Shown here in pieces: positions 1-5,719 of a stretch of DNA of 7,799 bases. Position 1 is the first letter of the stretch. Each line of letters opens with the position of its first letter. Below the pieces are notes generated by a model, which was not told the DNA's origin, did not search any database, and worked only from the letters and a program-made list of their open reading frames with translations. The position numbers and the translations under genes are program-made. This DNA is from Thiobacillus sp. (GTDB lineage Bacteria > Pseudomonadota > Gammaproteobacteria > Burkholderiales > Thiobacillaceae): positions 1 through 7,799 of the forward strand of contig JANJUT010000224.1 in assembly GCA_024710445.1 (NCBI GenBank), in the 5' to 3' direction.

Positions 1-73
1 GGTGATGAGTGGACTTGAACCACCGACCCCCGGATTATGAATCCGATGCTCTAACCGACTGAGCTACATCACC
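1..73 (-). tRNA. tRNA-Met (anticodon CAT), 3' end cut off by window edge
   Basis: Read on the minus strand, the segment folds as a complete cloverleaf: a perfect 7-bp acceptor stem (GGTGATG with CATCACC), a 4-bp D stem (GCTC/GAGC), a 5-bp anticodon stem with loop TTCATAA, a 5-nt variable region, and a T stem closed by a G-T pair around the loop TTCAAGT. The anticodon CAT lies at plus-strand 37-39. The discriminator base and any CCA would fall before position 1 and cannot be seen. CAT anticodons belong to elongator Met, initiator Met or lysidine-modified Ile2. The first base pair is G-C rather than the mismatch typical of the initiator, and elongator Met seems most likely. Ile2 is not excluded. 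Confidence 0.93.
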
Positions 74-116
74 TTGGGGATTGCTTCTCCGGCGCAGGAC
101 CGCCGAAAAGGCGCGC

Positions 117-146
117 ATTTTAGCTGACGGAGACCTGCGCTGTCAA
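117..146 (-). promoter_or_regulatory. Promoter of the tRNA gene (sigma70 type)
   Basis: On the minus strand there is a perfect -35 TTGACA (plus-strand 141-146) and a -10 TAAAAT (117-122) separated by 18 bp. The stretch after the -10 is GCGCGCC, a GC-rich discriminator of the kind found at stable-RNA promoters under stringent control. Transcription would start about 40 nt upstream of the tRNA 5' end at 73, leaving a short leader to be processed. The promoter lies directly after the stop of the neighbouring minus-strand gene (172), and I see no terminator between them. Confidence 0.8.
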
Positions 147-171
147 AGCGGACCGCGCGCCTGCCGGCGTT

Positions 172-726
172 TTACTGCAGCCGCAGCTTGGCCAGTTCGT
201 CGAGCAGGCTGATCACCAGTTCGCGCCCCAGCGGACTCATACCGGCAACCAGCTGGTCGGCGTCGCGTTCACCATTCAACAATCGGCGCATGCGCCCGCC
301 CAGCAGGGCCATGTCGCCGCCCGCCTTCATCATCTGCTCGGCCATGTTGGCGAGCACTGACATCGCCTGCGCATCGCCCCGTGCCGAGGCATCGATCAGC
401 GCCGCCAGGCCCGGCGCGGCGGAACTGCCATCCGGCTGGGCATTGAGCGGCGGCAGCGTGGCGGGATTGTCGATACCGCGCAGAATGGCATCGAGCAGGA
501 TGCTGTCTTCCTCGTCCAGCCCGAGCTTGATCGACGGGTCGCGGCGACCGTTGATGACATGACGCAGCGCGCCCACCAGCCGCGGCCAGCCGGCCTGCTC
601 GGCGGCATCGAGCTGTTTCATCAGGTCGGGCAACGCGCTGCGGTCGCGCAACGCGTTGACCACGGCGTGGATAAACGCGGAATGGACCTGCAGGACTTGT
701 TCGACAGCGGGAGGGAGTTGGGCCAT
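172..726 (-). CDS. Conserved-looking hypothetical protein, 184 aa
   Basis: I do not recognise this protein. It starts at the ATG at 726 (MAQLPPAVEQ) and has 184 residues. An in-frame ATG at 834 would add 36 residues, but these overlap the end of gluQ and read through the 7-bp repeat, so the shorter form is preferred. The sequence looks mainly alpha-helical and soluble, with no signal peptide or membrane segment. A helical N-terminal half carries an acidic stretch LDEEDS near residue 75. A Pro/Gly/Ser/Ala-rich linker lies near residues 93-107. A helical Met- and Gly-rich C-terminal part contains AEQMMKAGGDM. It begins 38 nt after the gluQ stop in the same direction, so it is probably the last gene of the cobO-gluQ transcript. 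No good Shine-Dalgarno precedes it, which suggests translational coupling or weak expression. The function is unknown. Confidence 0.75.
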   Translation of the reverse strand: MAQLPPAVEQVLQVHSAFIHAVVNALRDRSALPDLMKQLDAAEQAGWPRLVGALRHVINGRRDPSIKLGLDEEDSILLDAILRGIDNPATLPPLNAQPDGSSAAPGLAALIDASARGDAQAMSVLANMAEQMMKAGGDMALLGGRMRRLLNGERDADQLVAGMSPLGRELVISLLDELAKLRLQ

Positions 727-733
727 TTTGGAT

Positions 734-754
734 GAAGGGTGAAGGGTGAAGGGT
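734..754. repeat. Three tandem copies of a 7-bp repeat (GAAGGGT / ACCCTTC)
   Basis: The plus strand shows GAAGGGT at 734-740, 741-747 and 748-754, all perfect, with partial matches on both flanks. The array fills most of the 38-bp gap between the gluQ stop (765) and the ATG of the 184-aa gene (726). On the transcript it reads ACCCTTC repeated, in the untranslated spacer. Heptamer arrays of this kind can change copy number by slippage. A change of one unit would shift spacing but not frame here, because the array is outside the preferred reading frames. Confidence 0.9.
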
Positions 755-764
755 GATTGTCCAG

Positions 765-1670
765 TCAGAGCCCGGGGTTGGCAAATATTGGTTGCGTGGG
801 TACGTTTTCGATTTGCCAGTGAGCGCTCGCCCACGCCAAAAGCCCGTCTGGTTCGCTGTCGGCCAGTTCGGCGGGGGGCGGGTGGCCGAGCACGGTGAGC
901 GCCAGCGCCAGTGCCGTGCCGCGCCGGTCATCCGGCAAGGCGGGCGCCAGCGTCTGTTTGGACAGCTTCTGCCCGGCAGCATTGGTGATGAGCGGCACAT
1001 GGGCATAAACAGGCGTTGGCAGCCCAAGCCGGTTTTGCAAATATATCTGGCGCGGCGTGTTCCACAACAGATCGGCCCCGCGCACGACATGGGTGATGCC
1101 CTGAAAGGCATCGTCGACTACCGCCGCCAGCTGGTAGGCAAACAGTCCGTCGGCGCGCTTGACGACAAAATCGCCCACTTCGCCCGCCAGATTCTGCTGC
1201 AGTTCGCCGTGGATGCGGTCATGGAAATGAATGTTCACATCCGGTACGCGCACCCGCCAGGCGCGGCCGGCCTGTCCAGCCGGCAAGCCATTGCGGCAGG
1301 TACCGGGGTAGATGATCTCGCCTTCGTCATTGCGCGGCGCGGCCGCGAGCTGGCTGCGCGTGCAGGCGCAGGGAAAGACCGCGCCGCTTTCTTTCAAGGC
1401 ATCCAGCGCGGCGGCATAGGCCGCGTCGCGCTGCGATTGAACCAGCACCTCGCCGTCCCAAGCGAGGCCATATGCCTCCAGCTGACGCAGGATCGTGCCG
1501 GCCGCGCCGGGCTCGCAACGCGGGCGGTCAAGGTCTTCCATCCGCACCAGCCATTGCCCGCCGGCGGCACGGGCGTCGAGCCAGCTCGCCAATGCGGCGA
1601 CGAGCGAACCAAAGTGCAGCGGGCCGGTGGGGGAAGGGGCAAAGCGCCCGATATAGGATGGAGAACGCAC
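765..1670 (-). CDS. gluQ: Glutamyl-Q tRNA(Asp) synthetase (GluQ-RS)
   Basis: This is a paralogue of the glutamyl-tRNA synthetase catalytic core. It activates glutamate with ATP and attaches it to queuosine in the wobble position of tRNA-Asp. With the GTG start at 1670 it has 301 residues, normal for the family, and lacks the anticodon-binding domain of a full GluRS. Visible motifs are GRFAPSPTGPLHFGS at residues 8-22 (HFGS is the HIGH equivalent), the zinc ligands CxC at 101-103 with YPGTC at 121-125, and KLSKQ at 235-239 (KMSKS equivalent). An ATG at 1763 would add 31 residues lying inside cobO and outside the family profile. The GTG just before YIGRFAPSPTG is therefore the better start, although its Shine-Dalgarno is poor. 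The gene follows cobO after 31 nt on the same strand and is probably cotranscribed with it. Confidence 0.93.
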   Translation of the reverse strand: MRSPSYIGRFAPSPTGPLHFGSLVAALASWLDARAAGGQWLVRMEDLDRPRCEPGAAGTILRQLEAYGLAWDGEVLVQSQRDAAYAAALDALKESGAVFPCACTRSQLAAAPRNDEGEIIYPGTCRNGLPAGQAGRAWRVRVPDVNIHFHDRIHGELQQNLAGEVGDFVVKRADGLFAYQLAAVVDDAFQGITHVVRGADLLWNTPRQIYLQNRLGLPTPVYAHVPLITNAAGQKLSKQTLAPALPDDRRGTALALALTVLGHPPPAELADSEPDGLLAWASAHWQIENVPTQPIFANPGL

Positions 1671-1701
1671 CCCCGCGATTATGCCGCGCCGGGCGCCACG
1701 C

Positions 1702-2307
1702 TTACAGGTCGATGCCGGGCTGCGCCTTGATGCCGGCGCGGTAGGCGTGCTTTTCGTCGGCAATGATCGATACGGTGTCAGCCAGTTCGATCAGCGCCTC
1801 CGGAGCCGCGCGCCCGGTGACGATGACATGCTGCATCGGTGGCCGCTGCGCCAGCGCATCGAGCACGATGTCGCTGTCGAGATAGCCGTAGCTCAACAGA
1901 TACGTCAGTTCGTCCAGCACCACCAGTTGATACGCCGGGTCGGCCAGCATCCTGCGCGCCACCTTCCAGCCGTGCTCGGCAGTGGCGATATCCTGTTCGC
2001 GGTTTTGCGTGTCCCAGGTGAAGCCGTCGCCGAGCACGTGCCATTCGACGCCGGGCTGCTTGCCGAAACAGGCTTCGTCGCCGGTATCGGTGCGGCCATT
2101 GATGAACTGGCAGACGCCGCCCTTCATGCCATGGCCGAGCGCGCGCGCCATGGTGCCAAAAGCCGAGGTGCTTTTGCCCTTGCCGTTGCCGGTGATGACG
2201 ATCAGCAACCCGCGCTCGTCGGTGGCCGCCGCGATGGCGGCGTCGATGACGGCTTTCTTGCGCGCCATGCGGGCGGCGTGGCGCGCATCGCGCTGCGGGT
2301 CGGTCAT
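1702..2307 (-). CDS. cobO: Cob(I)yrinic acid a,c-diamide adenosyltransferase (CobO/BtuR)
   Basis: The enzyme transfers the 5'-deoxyadenosyl group of ATP to the cobalt of reduced corrinoids, in the cytoplasm, during adenosylcobalamin synthesis or salvage. The 201-residue length is typical. Seen in the sequence are a helical, charged N-terminus (residues 1-30), the P-loop GNGKGKS at 40-46, the family motif GFTWDTQNRE near 95-104, the Walker-B-like VVLDELTY at 129-136, and the C-terminal ending KAQPGIDL. These match the E. coli BtuR pattern closely. The ATG at 2307 is supported by AGGA (plus-strand 2313-2316) five nt upstream. The gene lies 65 nt after the truncated haemoglobin and 31 nt before gluQ, all on one strand. 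No cobalamin riboswitch is seen in front of it. CobO usually serves de novo or salvage routes, but no other synthesis gene is in the window, so salvage of imported B12 is a fair inference. Confidence 0.96.
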   Translation of the reverse strand: MTDPQRDARHAARMARKKAVIDAAIAAATDERGLLIVITGNGKGKSTSAFGTMARALGHGMKGGVCQFINGRTDTGDEACFGKQPGVEWHVLGDGFTWDTQNREQDIATAEHGWKVARRMLADPAYQLVVLDELTYLLSYGYLDSDIVLDALAQRPPMQHVIVTGRAAPEALIELADTVSIIADEKHAYRAGIKAQPGIDL

Positions 2308-2372
2308 GGATTTCCTGACGTTAAAGGCATCCCGTCAGATTAAGCCATATCGGCCGTCCCGGCACCCTTTCT

Positions 2373-2735
2373 TCACACGCGAATAATGTCGCCCTTGAGT
2401 GAATACAGGATGGCCAGCACATCTTTTTTCTCGTCTGCGCCCAGCTTGTTCTTATCCATTGCGCCCAGGATATCGTCCATCACGGCAACGTATTCCTGCT
2501 CCGAAATATTCATGCCCTTGTGCGTGGTGAGCATGTCCCGTCCGGTATAGGTCTCGGGGCCGCCCGCCCCCGCGCTGAAAAATTCGCGCGACATCTTCTT
2601 GGCGTGCTCGATATCTTTTGCGTTCTCAAACCGGGTTTTAACCTTGGGGTTCATCAAATGTGCATCAACGGCATCGTCAACGAGCCGCGCGATGCCCTCT
2701 GCGCCACCCAGGCGCTCATACAGTGTTGTAGCCAT
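2373..2735 (-). CDS. Group I truncated haemoglobin, 120 aa
   Basis: This is a small haem protein of the 2-over-2 globin family (bacterial TrHbN/GlbN type), whose members bind O2, NO or related ligands in the cytoplasm. The family signature is clear: LYERLGG at residues 5-11, GGPETYTGRDM at 58-68, and the probable proximal haem ligand His72 in TTHKGMNI. The start at 2735 is fixed by a strong Shine-Dalgarno eight nt upstream; a longer frame to 2801 lacks such a site. Hand alignment to Mycobacterium tuberculosis TrHbN puts Val23 at B10 (usually Tyr), Ala45 at E7, Met48 at E10 and Ser49 at E11 (usually Gln). The hydrogen-bonding distal residues therefore appear to be missing. Lys46 and Lys47 are close by. 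The gene precedes cobO and may share its transcript. The actual role cannot be told from sequence. Confidence 0.93.
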   Translation of the reverse strand: MATTLYERLGGAEGIARLVDDAVDAHLMNPKVKTRFENAKDIEHAKKMSREFFSAGAGGPETYTGRDMLTTHKGMNISEQEYVAVMDDILGAMDKNKLGADEKKDVLAILYSLKGDIIRV

Positions 2736-3018
2736 GGGGCTTTCTCCTTTCGTATCCGGGCTGGATGACAAGGCGTTTGCGGCTTCAGCCCAAAGCCACA
2801 CATGCCAGGCGCCCGCGTCTTCATTGATGCGATTGCTCTATTTGAAGCCATGAATGCCTGACCCATGCCCCAACCTGTCCGTGATGGGAAGCCAAGTGCT
2901 CTCGGGAAAGCGGACGCCTATCCAGCAATCAAACTGGCCACGGCCTGGCCGAACTGTCATGACACTGAAATTAACCAGTGGTCTCTTTATAGGCCATCAC
3001 CGGCATCCTGCCCGCTCC
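2736..3018. other. Intergenic region upstream of the truncated haemoglobin
   Basis: About 280 bp without a convincing gene. It must hold the promoter of the minus-strand haemoglobin-cobO unit, but I cannot pick out a clear -35/-10 pair. Apart from the ribosome binding site at 2744-2750, there is a short possible hairpin in the leader (GGCTT with AAGCC, around 2780-2797). A plus-strand frame is open from 2854, with ATGs at 2854 and 2959, but the segment before 3019 has mixed third-position composition unlike the downstream part. Confidence 0.5.
2744..2750 (-). promoter_or_regulatory. Strong ribosome binding site of the truncated haemoglobin
   Basis: The minus strand reads AAAGGAG, ending eight nt before the ATG at 2735. 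It decides the start: the 22 extra residues available up to 2801 would be translated across this site and do not resemble a globin N-terminus. Confidence 0.85.
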
Positions 3019-3204
3019 ATGCCGCACGACGAGACCTGCCCGTTCGCACGCCTGGGCCGCAATCTGGAACGCGACGTGAGGCACGCCGTCGAAGCAGTCA
3101 ACCCCGGTGCGCTGAGCCAGGACGAACTGCATCGACTGATCGACGAGATACAGATCGGCCTGGCCAGTATCGATGAGGCGGTGCGGGAAACCTGCTTCAC
3201 CTGA
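3019..3204 (+). CDS. Possible small protein, 61 aa (unrecognised)
   Basis: A plus-strand frame from the ATG at 3019 encodes 61 residues (MPHDETCPFARLGRNLERDV to ETCFT). It is acidic and helix-prone, with two Cys residues, one near each end, and no signal or membrane segment. In this stretch most codons end in G or C, like the real genes around it. From the alternative upstream ATGs (2854 giving 116 aa, 2959 giving 81 aa) this bias weakens, so 3019 is the preferred start. There is no recognisable Shine-Dalgarno, which lowers confidence. It is the only plus-strand candidate between two minus-strand genes and converges with the receptor gene. I do not recognise a family. It could be an orphan small gene, the remains of a longer gene, or a chance frame. 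Confidence 0.45.
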   Translation: MPHDETCPFARLGRNLERDVRHAVEAVNPGALSQDELHRLIDEIQIGLASIDEAVRETCFT

Positions 3205-3230
3205 CAGCAGCGTCAGGCAGTAAGGACTGC
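3201..3230. other. Two adjacent short hairpins between convergent genes
   Basis: CTGAC (3201-3205) pairs with GTCAG (3212-3216) around a 6-nt loop. Immediately after, GCAGT (3217-3221) pairs with ACTGC (3226-3230) around AAGG. They overlap the stop of the small plus-strand ORF and lie 18 nt past the stop of the minus-strand receptor. Neither is followed by a T tract on either strand, so they are not classical intrinsic terminators, but they may protect or help end transcripts. Confidence 0.4.
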
Positions 3231-3247
3231 GGCAGCTTGAGTGTGGC

Positions 3248-5293
3248 TTATCTGAACCGATACTCGGCACTCAGCCAGCCGCTGCGCCCTGCCAGCGGAT
3301 AGACCGCATAGCGATCGGCTGTGATGTTGCTGCGCACGGCATACGTGTAGTAATCCTCATCGAACAGGTTGCTGACTGCTGCGGCCCATATCCACCCACC
3401 CATCCGATGCTCGATGCGGGCATCGACAACGGTATACGCCGGAATACGCACACCCAGGGTGTTCGATTCATCATTATCCATGTACTGGCGGCTGACATGA
3501 TTTGCGCTGACGGTCACTTTGGTTACCGCGCTGGCCTGCCATGCCAGGTTGAGCGCGACTTTGTGGCGCGGCACGAGTGGCACGTCCTTGCCGTCCAGAT
3601 CGACACCGTTGTAATTGCCAGCGGTGAAACGCGCGAACGCCAGCGTGTAGGCACCGCTCAGCTGAAGTGCCTGCCAGCTTGTGCGCGCTTCCAGTTCCAG
3701 CCCGTAGCGCTGCAGTGGCGGCAGGTTGGTATTGCCGATCCCGGCGCTGTAGGGGTCGAGATGAATTTCATCCTTGACCCGTGCGGCATACAACGCGGCA
3801 CGCCCTCCCCGCCTGGCGCTGCCGGTTTCCCAGCCCAGTTCGGCATCCAGTGCGGTCTGTGGCTTGAGGAACTGGAACTCATGGTTCCAGCTTGCATTGG
3901 TCTCGTAAATCTCGTCCACGGTGGCAAAGCGGAAACTGCGGCCGGCTTTGGCATAGAGCGAATTGATGGACGACACGCGATAACGCGCACCCAGTTCCCA
4001 TGCGTATTCCCGCTCGTTCTGATCGCCGGACAAGGCGCCGGAACCAAAGGCACCTCCGGGCGCGGAAGGATCGTAGATATCGCGTGCGCGGATCGAAAAC
4101 TGTTCAGTCCGCGCACCGGCATTGAGCACCACATCAGGGCTGACTGTGAACTGATCCTGTACATACACGCCGATGCTGCGCTGGGTGGCGCTGACGTGAT
4201 TGACCGGCTGGTGGATATTGCCGGGCGCGTTGGATAGCCGGGTCCCGTACTGCCAATGATTGATATCCACGCCCGTGATCAGCGTATGGTCCGCCAGATT
4301 GAACCGGGCGCGCGGCGACAGGCTGAACATGTCGAGATCGCTTTCACGGTAATCCGGAAAGCCGCCAAAATCGAAATACGCGGCCTGTGCCTTGTTGCGG
4401 TAGCCAAAATCGAAGGTGGCATCGTGCTCGCCCAGATTGAAGTTGCCGGTCAGGCCGGCCTGCCAACCCTGGCGGTCTGCCCAGTCCAGCGGCGTACCCG
4501 TGCCTTTCGGGTCATTTGCGAGTTGATTCAGGCCGATGCTGGGCTGTATCAGGCGCGACCCGGGCAGCCGGATGTTCTGGGTGTCTGCGCCGAATTTCAG
4601 CACCCATTCAGCCTGGTCCAGTTTCCAGCGCGCATCACCGTACAGGCTGTCCTGACGATTCTGATTGTTGTCGCGAACCCCATCGGAGCGATAACGATTG
4701 GCCGCCAGCGTCAGGCCCATATCCTTGCCCGGCAAGGTACCGTATGCCTGCACCTCCTGCGTATCGAAGCTGCCGACGCGTGCGTGCAGGCCAGTTTCGG
4801 CTGGCTGGCCGAGCGGTGAACGGGTGAGGATGTTGACGACGCCTCCGACCGCGCCCGAGCCATACAACACACTCGCCCCGCCCCGAATAATCTCGATGCG
4901 ATCGATTGCCGACAGGGGAATCGCCGACCAGACGACGCCCGACAGATCAATGTCATTCAAACGCCGGCCATCGACCAGCACCAGGGTGTTCTGCCCGGCC
5001 GCCGCGCCAAAGCCGCGTATGTCCACGGTACTGTTGGATGCCTGGTTGCCGTACAAATCACGCGCGCCGATGCCGGCGTAATCCGCCAGGATATCCGGAA
5101 GCGTGGTGGCCGGGTTCTGTTCGATTTGCTGACGCGTGATGACCGTGACGTTGGCGGAGCCGACGCCATCCGGTTCGGCAAAGCGGCTGGGGGTCACCAC
5201 CACCGTTTCAGCAACAAAATCCGGCAGGGTTTCCGCGAATGCGGACGAAGCAAAGAGCGCACACAGGGCGAGTGAGAGAGGGGTTTGACGCAT
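3248..5293 (-). CDS. btuB: TonB-dependent vitamin B12 receptor, BtuB type
   Basis: An outer-membrane gated channel that takes up cobalamin using energy from TonB-ExbB-ExbD. The start is the ATG at 5293, giving 681 residues. A Sec signal peptide covers residues 1-20 with likely cleavage at AFA/ET. The TonB box ETVVVTPSR follows (29-37). Next is the plug domain, with TLVLVDGRRLN, IDRIEIIRGGASVLYG and GGVVNILTR. The rest is a long beta-barrel. The protein ends in SAEYRFR, so the usual terminal aromatic residue is second to last. The open frame continues upstream to 5935, but that part is riboswitch and intergenic DNA. Substrate assignment rests mainly on the cobalamin riboswitch in the leader, backed by the BtuB-like TonB box. 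A weak Shine-Dalgarno (GGAA) lies seven nt before the start, as expected for a translationally controlled gene. Confidence 0.93.
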   Translation of the reverse strand: MRQTPLSLALCALFASSAFAETLPDFVAETVVVTPSRFAEPDGVGSANVTVITRQQIEQNPATTLPDILADYAGIGARDLYGNQASNSTVDIRGFGAAAGQNTLVLVDGRRLNDIDLSGVVWSAIPLSAIDRIEIIRGGASVLYGSGAVGGVVNILTRSPLGQPAETGLHARVGSFDTQEVQAYGTLPGKDMGLTLAANRYRSDGVRDNNQNRQDSLYGDARWKLDQAEWVLKFGADTQNIRLPGSRLIQPSIGLNQLANDPKGTGTPLDWADRQGWQAGLTGNFNLGEHDATFDFGYRNKAQAAYFDFGGFPDYRESDLDMFSLSPRARFNLADHTLITGVDINHWQYGTRLSNAPGNIHQPVNHVSATQRSIGVYVQDQFTVSPDVVLNAGARTEQFSIRARDIYDPSAPGGAFGSGALSGDQNEREYAWELGARYRVSSINSLYAKAGRSFRFATVDEIYETNASWNHEFQFLKPQTALDAELGWETGSARRGGRAALYAARVKDEIHLDPYSAGIGNTNLPPLQRYGLELEARTSWQALQLSGAYTLAFARFTAGNYNGVDLDGKDVPLVPRHKVALNLAWQASAVTKVTVSANHVSRQYMDNDESNTLGVRIPAYTVVDARIEHRMGGWIWAAAVSNLFDEDYYTYAVRSNITADRYAVYPLAGRSGWLSAEYRFR

Positions 5294-5311
5294 GATGAGT
5301 TTCCGGTTTGG

Positions 5312-5369
5312 GCGCCTGCTTCCCCGCAGACGCGTTGCACGATCCGCTGCGCGACTTTCGTCGCAACAG
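5312..5369 (-). promoter_or_regulatory. Expression platform of the cobalamin riboswitch: two hairpins before btuB
   Basis: On the transcript, CTG-TT-GCGAC, a GAAA tetraloop and GTCGC-G-CAG form a hairpin (5347-5369). It is followed by an 8-bp stem GCGTCTGC/GCAGGCGC with loop GGGGAA (5312-5333), which includes one G-U pair. The second hairpin ends 18 nt before the btuB ATG, close to its weak Shine-Dalgarno. No U tract follows, so control of translation rather than of termination is likely. That conclusion is inferred from the layout. Confidence 0.6.
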
Positions 5370-5371
5370 GG

Positions 5372-5551
5372 CTCAGGCCGGTATCCGGGCTCGCGTATGA
5401 GGCGTTTCGCCTTCCCATCTTGCGACAGTGGCTGTGTGAAACGCCGAACAACAACACTTACCGTTGCGGGGGCAGCACAGGCCTGGCTGCAGAGCAGCGC
5501 ACCTGTTTCCCGTTTAACCCGCGCAGCAGAAAGCTGTGCGGGCACCTGAAG
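5372..5551 (-). ncRNA. Cobalamin riboswitch (aptamer)
   Basis: The leader of the receptor gene carries all the hallmarks of the cobalamin riboswitch class, read on the minus strand. P1 is TCAGG/CCTGA (5545-5549 with 5373-5377). The conserved GGTTAAACGGGAAACAGGTG block lies at 5500-5519, and CCCCGCAACGG at 5461-5471. The B12 box GCCACTG is at 5426-5432, and GAGCCCGGATACCGGCC closes the core at 5378-5394. Binding of cobalamin would lower btuB expression, the usual logic for this class. The aptamer is complete and starts almost at the predicted transcription start, so there is little extra leader. Confidence 0.96.
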
Positions 5552-5557
5552 GCGCGG

Positions 5558-5563
5558 ATTGTA
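5558..5563 (-). promoter_or_regulatory. Probable -10 element of the riboswitch-btuB transcript
   Basis: The minus strand reads GGGTACAATCC, with TACAAT (5558-5563) matching the sigma70 -10 consensus in five of six positions. Transcription would start near 5551, a few bases before P1 of the riboswitch. No good -35 is seen 16-18 bp upstream, so an activator may be needed or the site may be weak. Confidence 0.5.
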
Positions 5564-5612
5564 CCCGCAAGATGCGCTCGCTGCTCGCACGCCAACCCAG
5601 GAAACACACGAA

Positions 5613-5660
5613 ACCCATCCTCGAGATTGACCGTTCGCACGCTGCCCCCTGCGGATGGGT
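5613..5660. repeat. 8-bp inverted repeat between divergent genes
   Basis: ACCCATCC at 5613-5620 is perfectly repeated in inverse orientation as GGATGGGT at 5653-5660, with 32 nt between. It lies between the riboswitch-btuB promoter and the promoter of the zapB-like gene. It could be an operator with two half-sites or a chance match in GC-rich DNA. Confidence 0.5.
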
Positions 5661-5704
5661 CGCTGCGCAGCAGCGGGGAAACCCCCCGGCGTGCCCCTTG
5701 CGGG

Positions 5705-5713
5705 TGCTATAGT
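5705..5713 (+). promoter_or_regulatory. Extended -10 promoter just before the zapB-like gene
   Basis: TGCTATAGT fits an extended -10 (TGnTATAAT) with one mismatch. Transcription from it would begin at about 5719-5721, on or next to the ATG at 5720, giving a leaderless or nearly leaderless mRNA. No -35 is evident, which is tolerable for an extended -10. A second promoter further upstream is not excluded. Confidence 0.5.
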
Positions 5714-5719
5714 CCCGCC

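Noticed and set aside
1..73. tRNA-Ile2 (lysidine-modified CAT anticodon) or initiator tRNA
   Set aside because: The first base pair is a normal G-C, which argues against the initiator. The body looks more like elongator Met, though Ile2 cannot be fully excluded without the 3' end and a model search.
269..1111. Minus-strand ORF of 280 codons spanning gluQ and the 184-aa gene
   Set aside because: It is an out-of-frame reading of two other genes, with an Arg/Pro/Ala-rich, low-complexity product.
753..1730. Long plus-strand ORF, 325 codons
   Set aside because: It is exactly antisense to gluQ, which has unmistakable family motifs. The plus-strand product has no recognisable domain and is a by-product of high GC content.
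1681..2343. Plus-strand ORF of 220 codons
   Set aside because: Antisense shadow of cobO, without a ribosome binding site or domain.
2736..2801. 22-residue extension of the truncated haemoglobin
   Set aside because: A strong Shine-Dalgarno lies inside it, eight nt before the ATG at 2735, and globin similarity begins only after that ATG.
3407..4819. Plus-strand ORFs of 276 and 187 codons
   Set aside because: Both are antisense to the beta-barrel part of the receptor and have no domain of their own.
5662..5687. Palindrome GCTGCGCAGC and the hairpin GGGG-AAA-CCCC upstream of the zapB-like gene
   Set aside because: Short GC-rich matches of this kind are expected by chance in such DNA. There is no T tract and no link to a known element.
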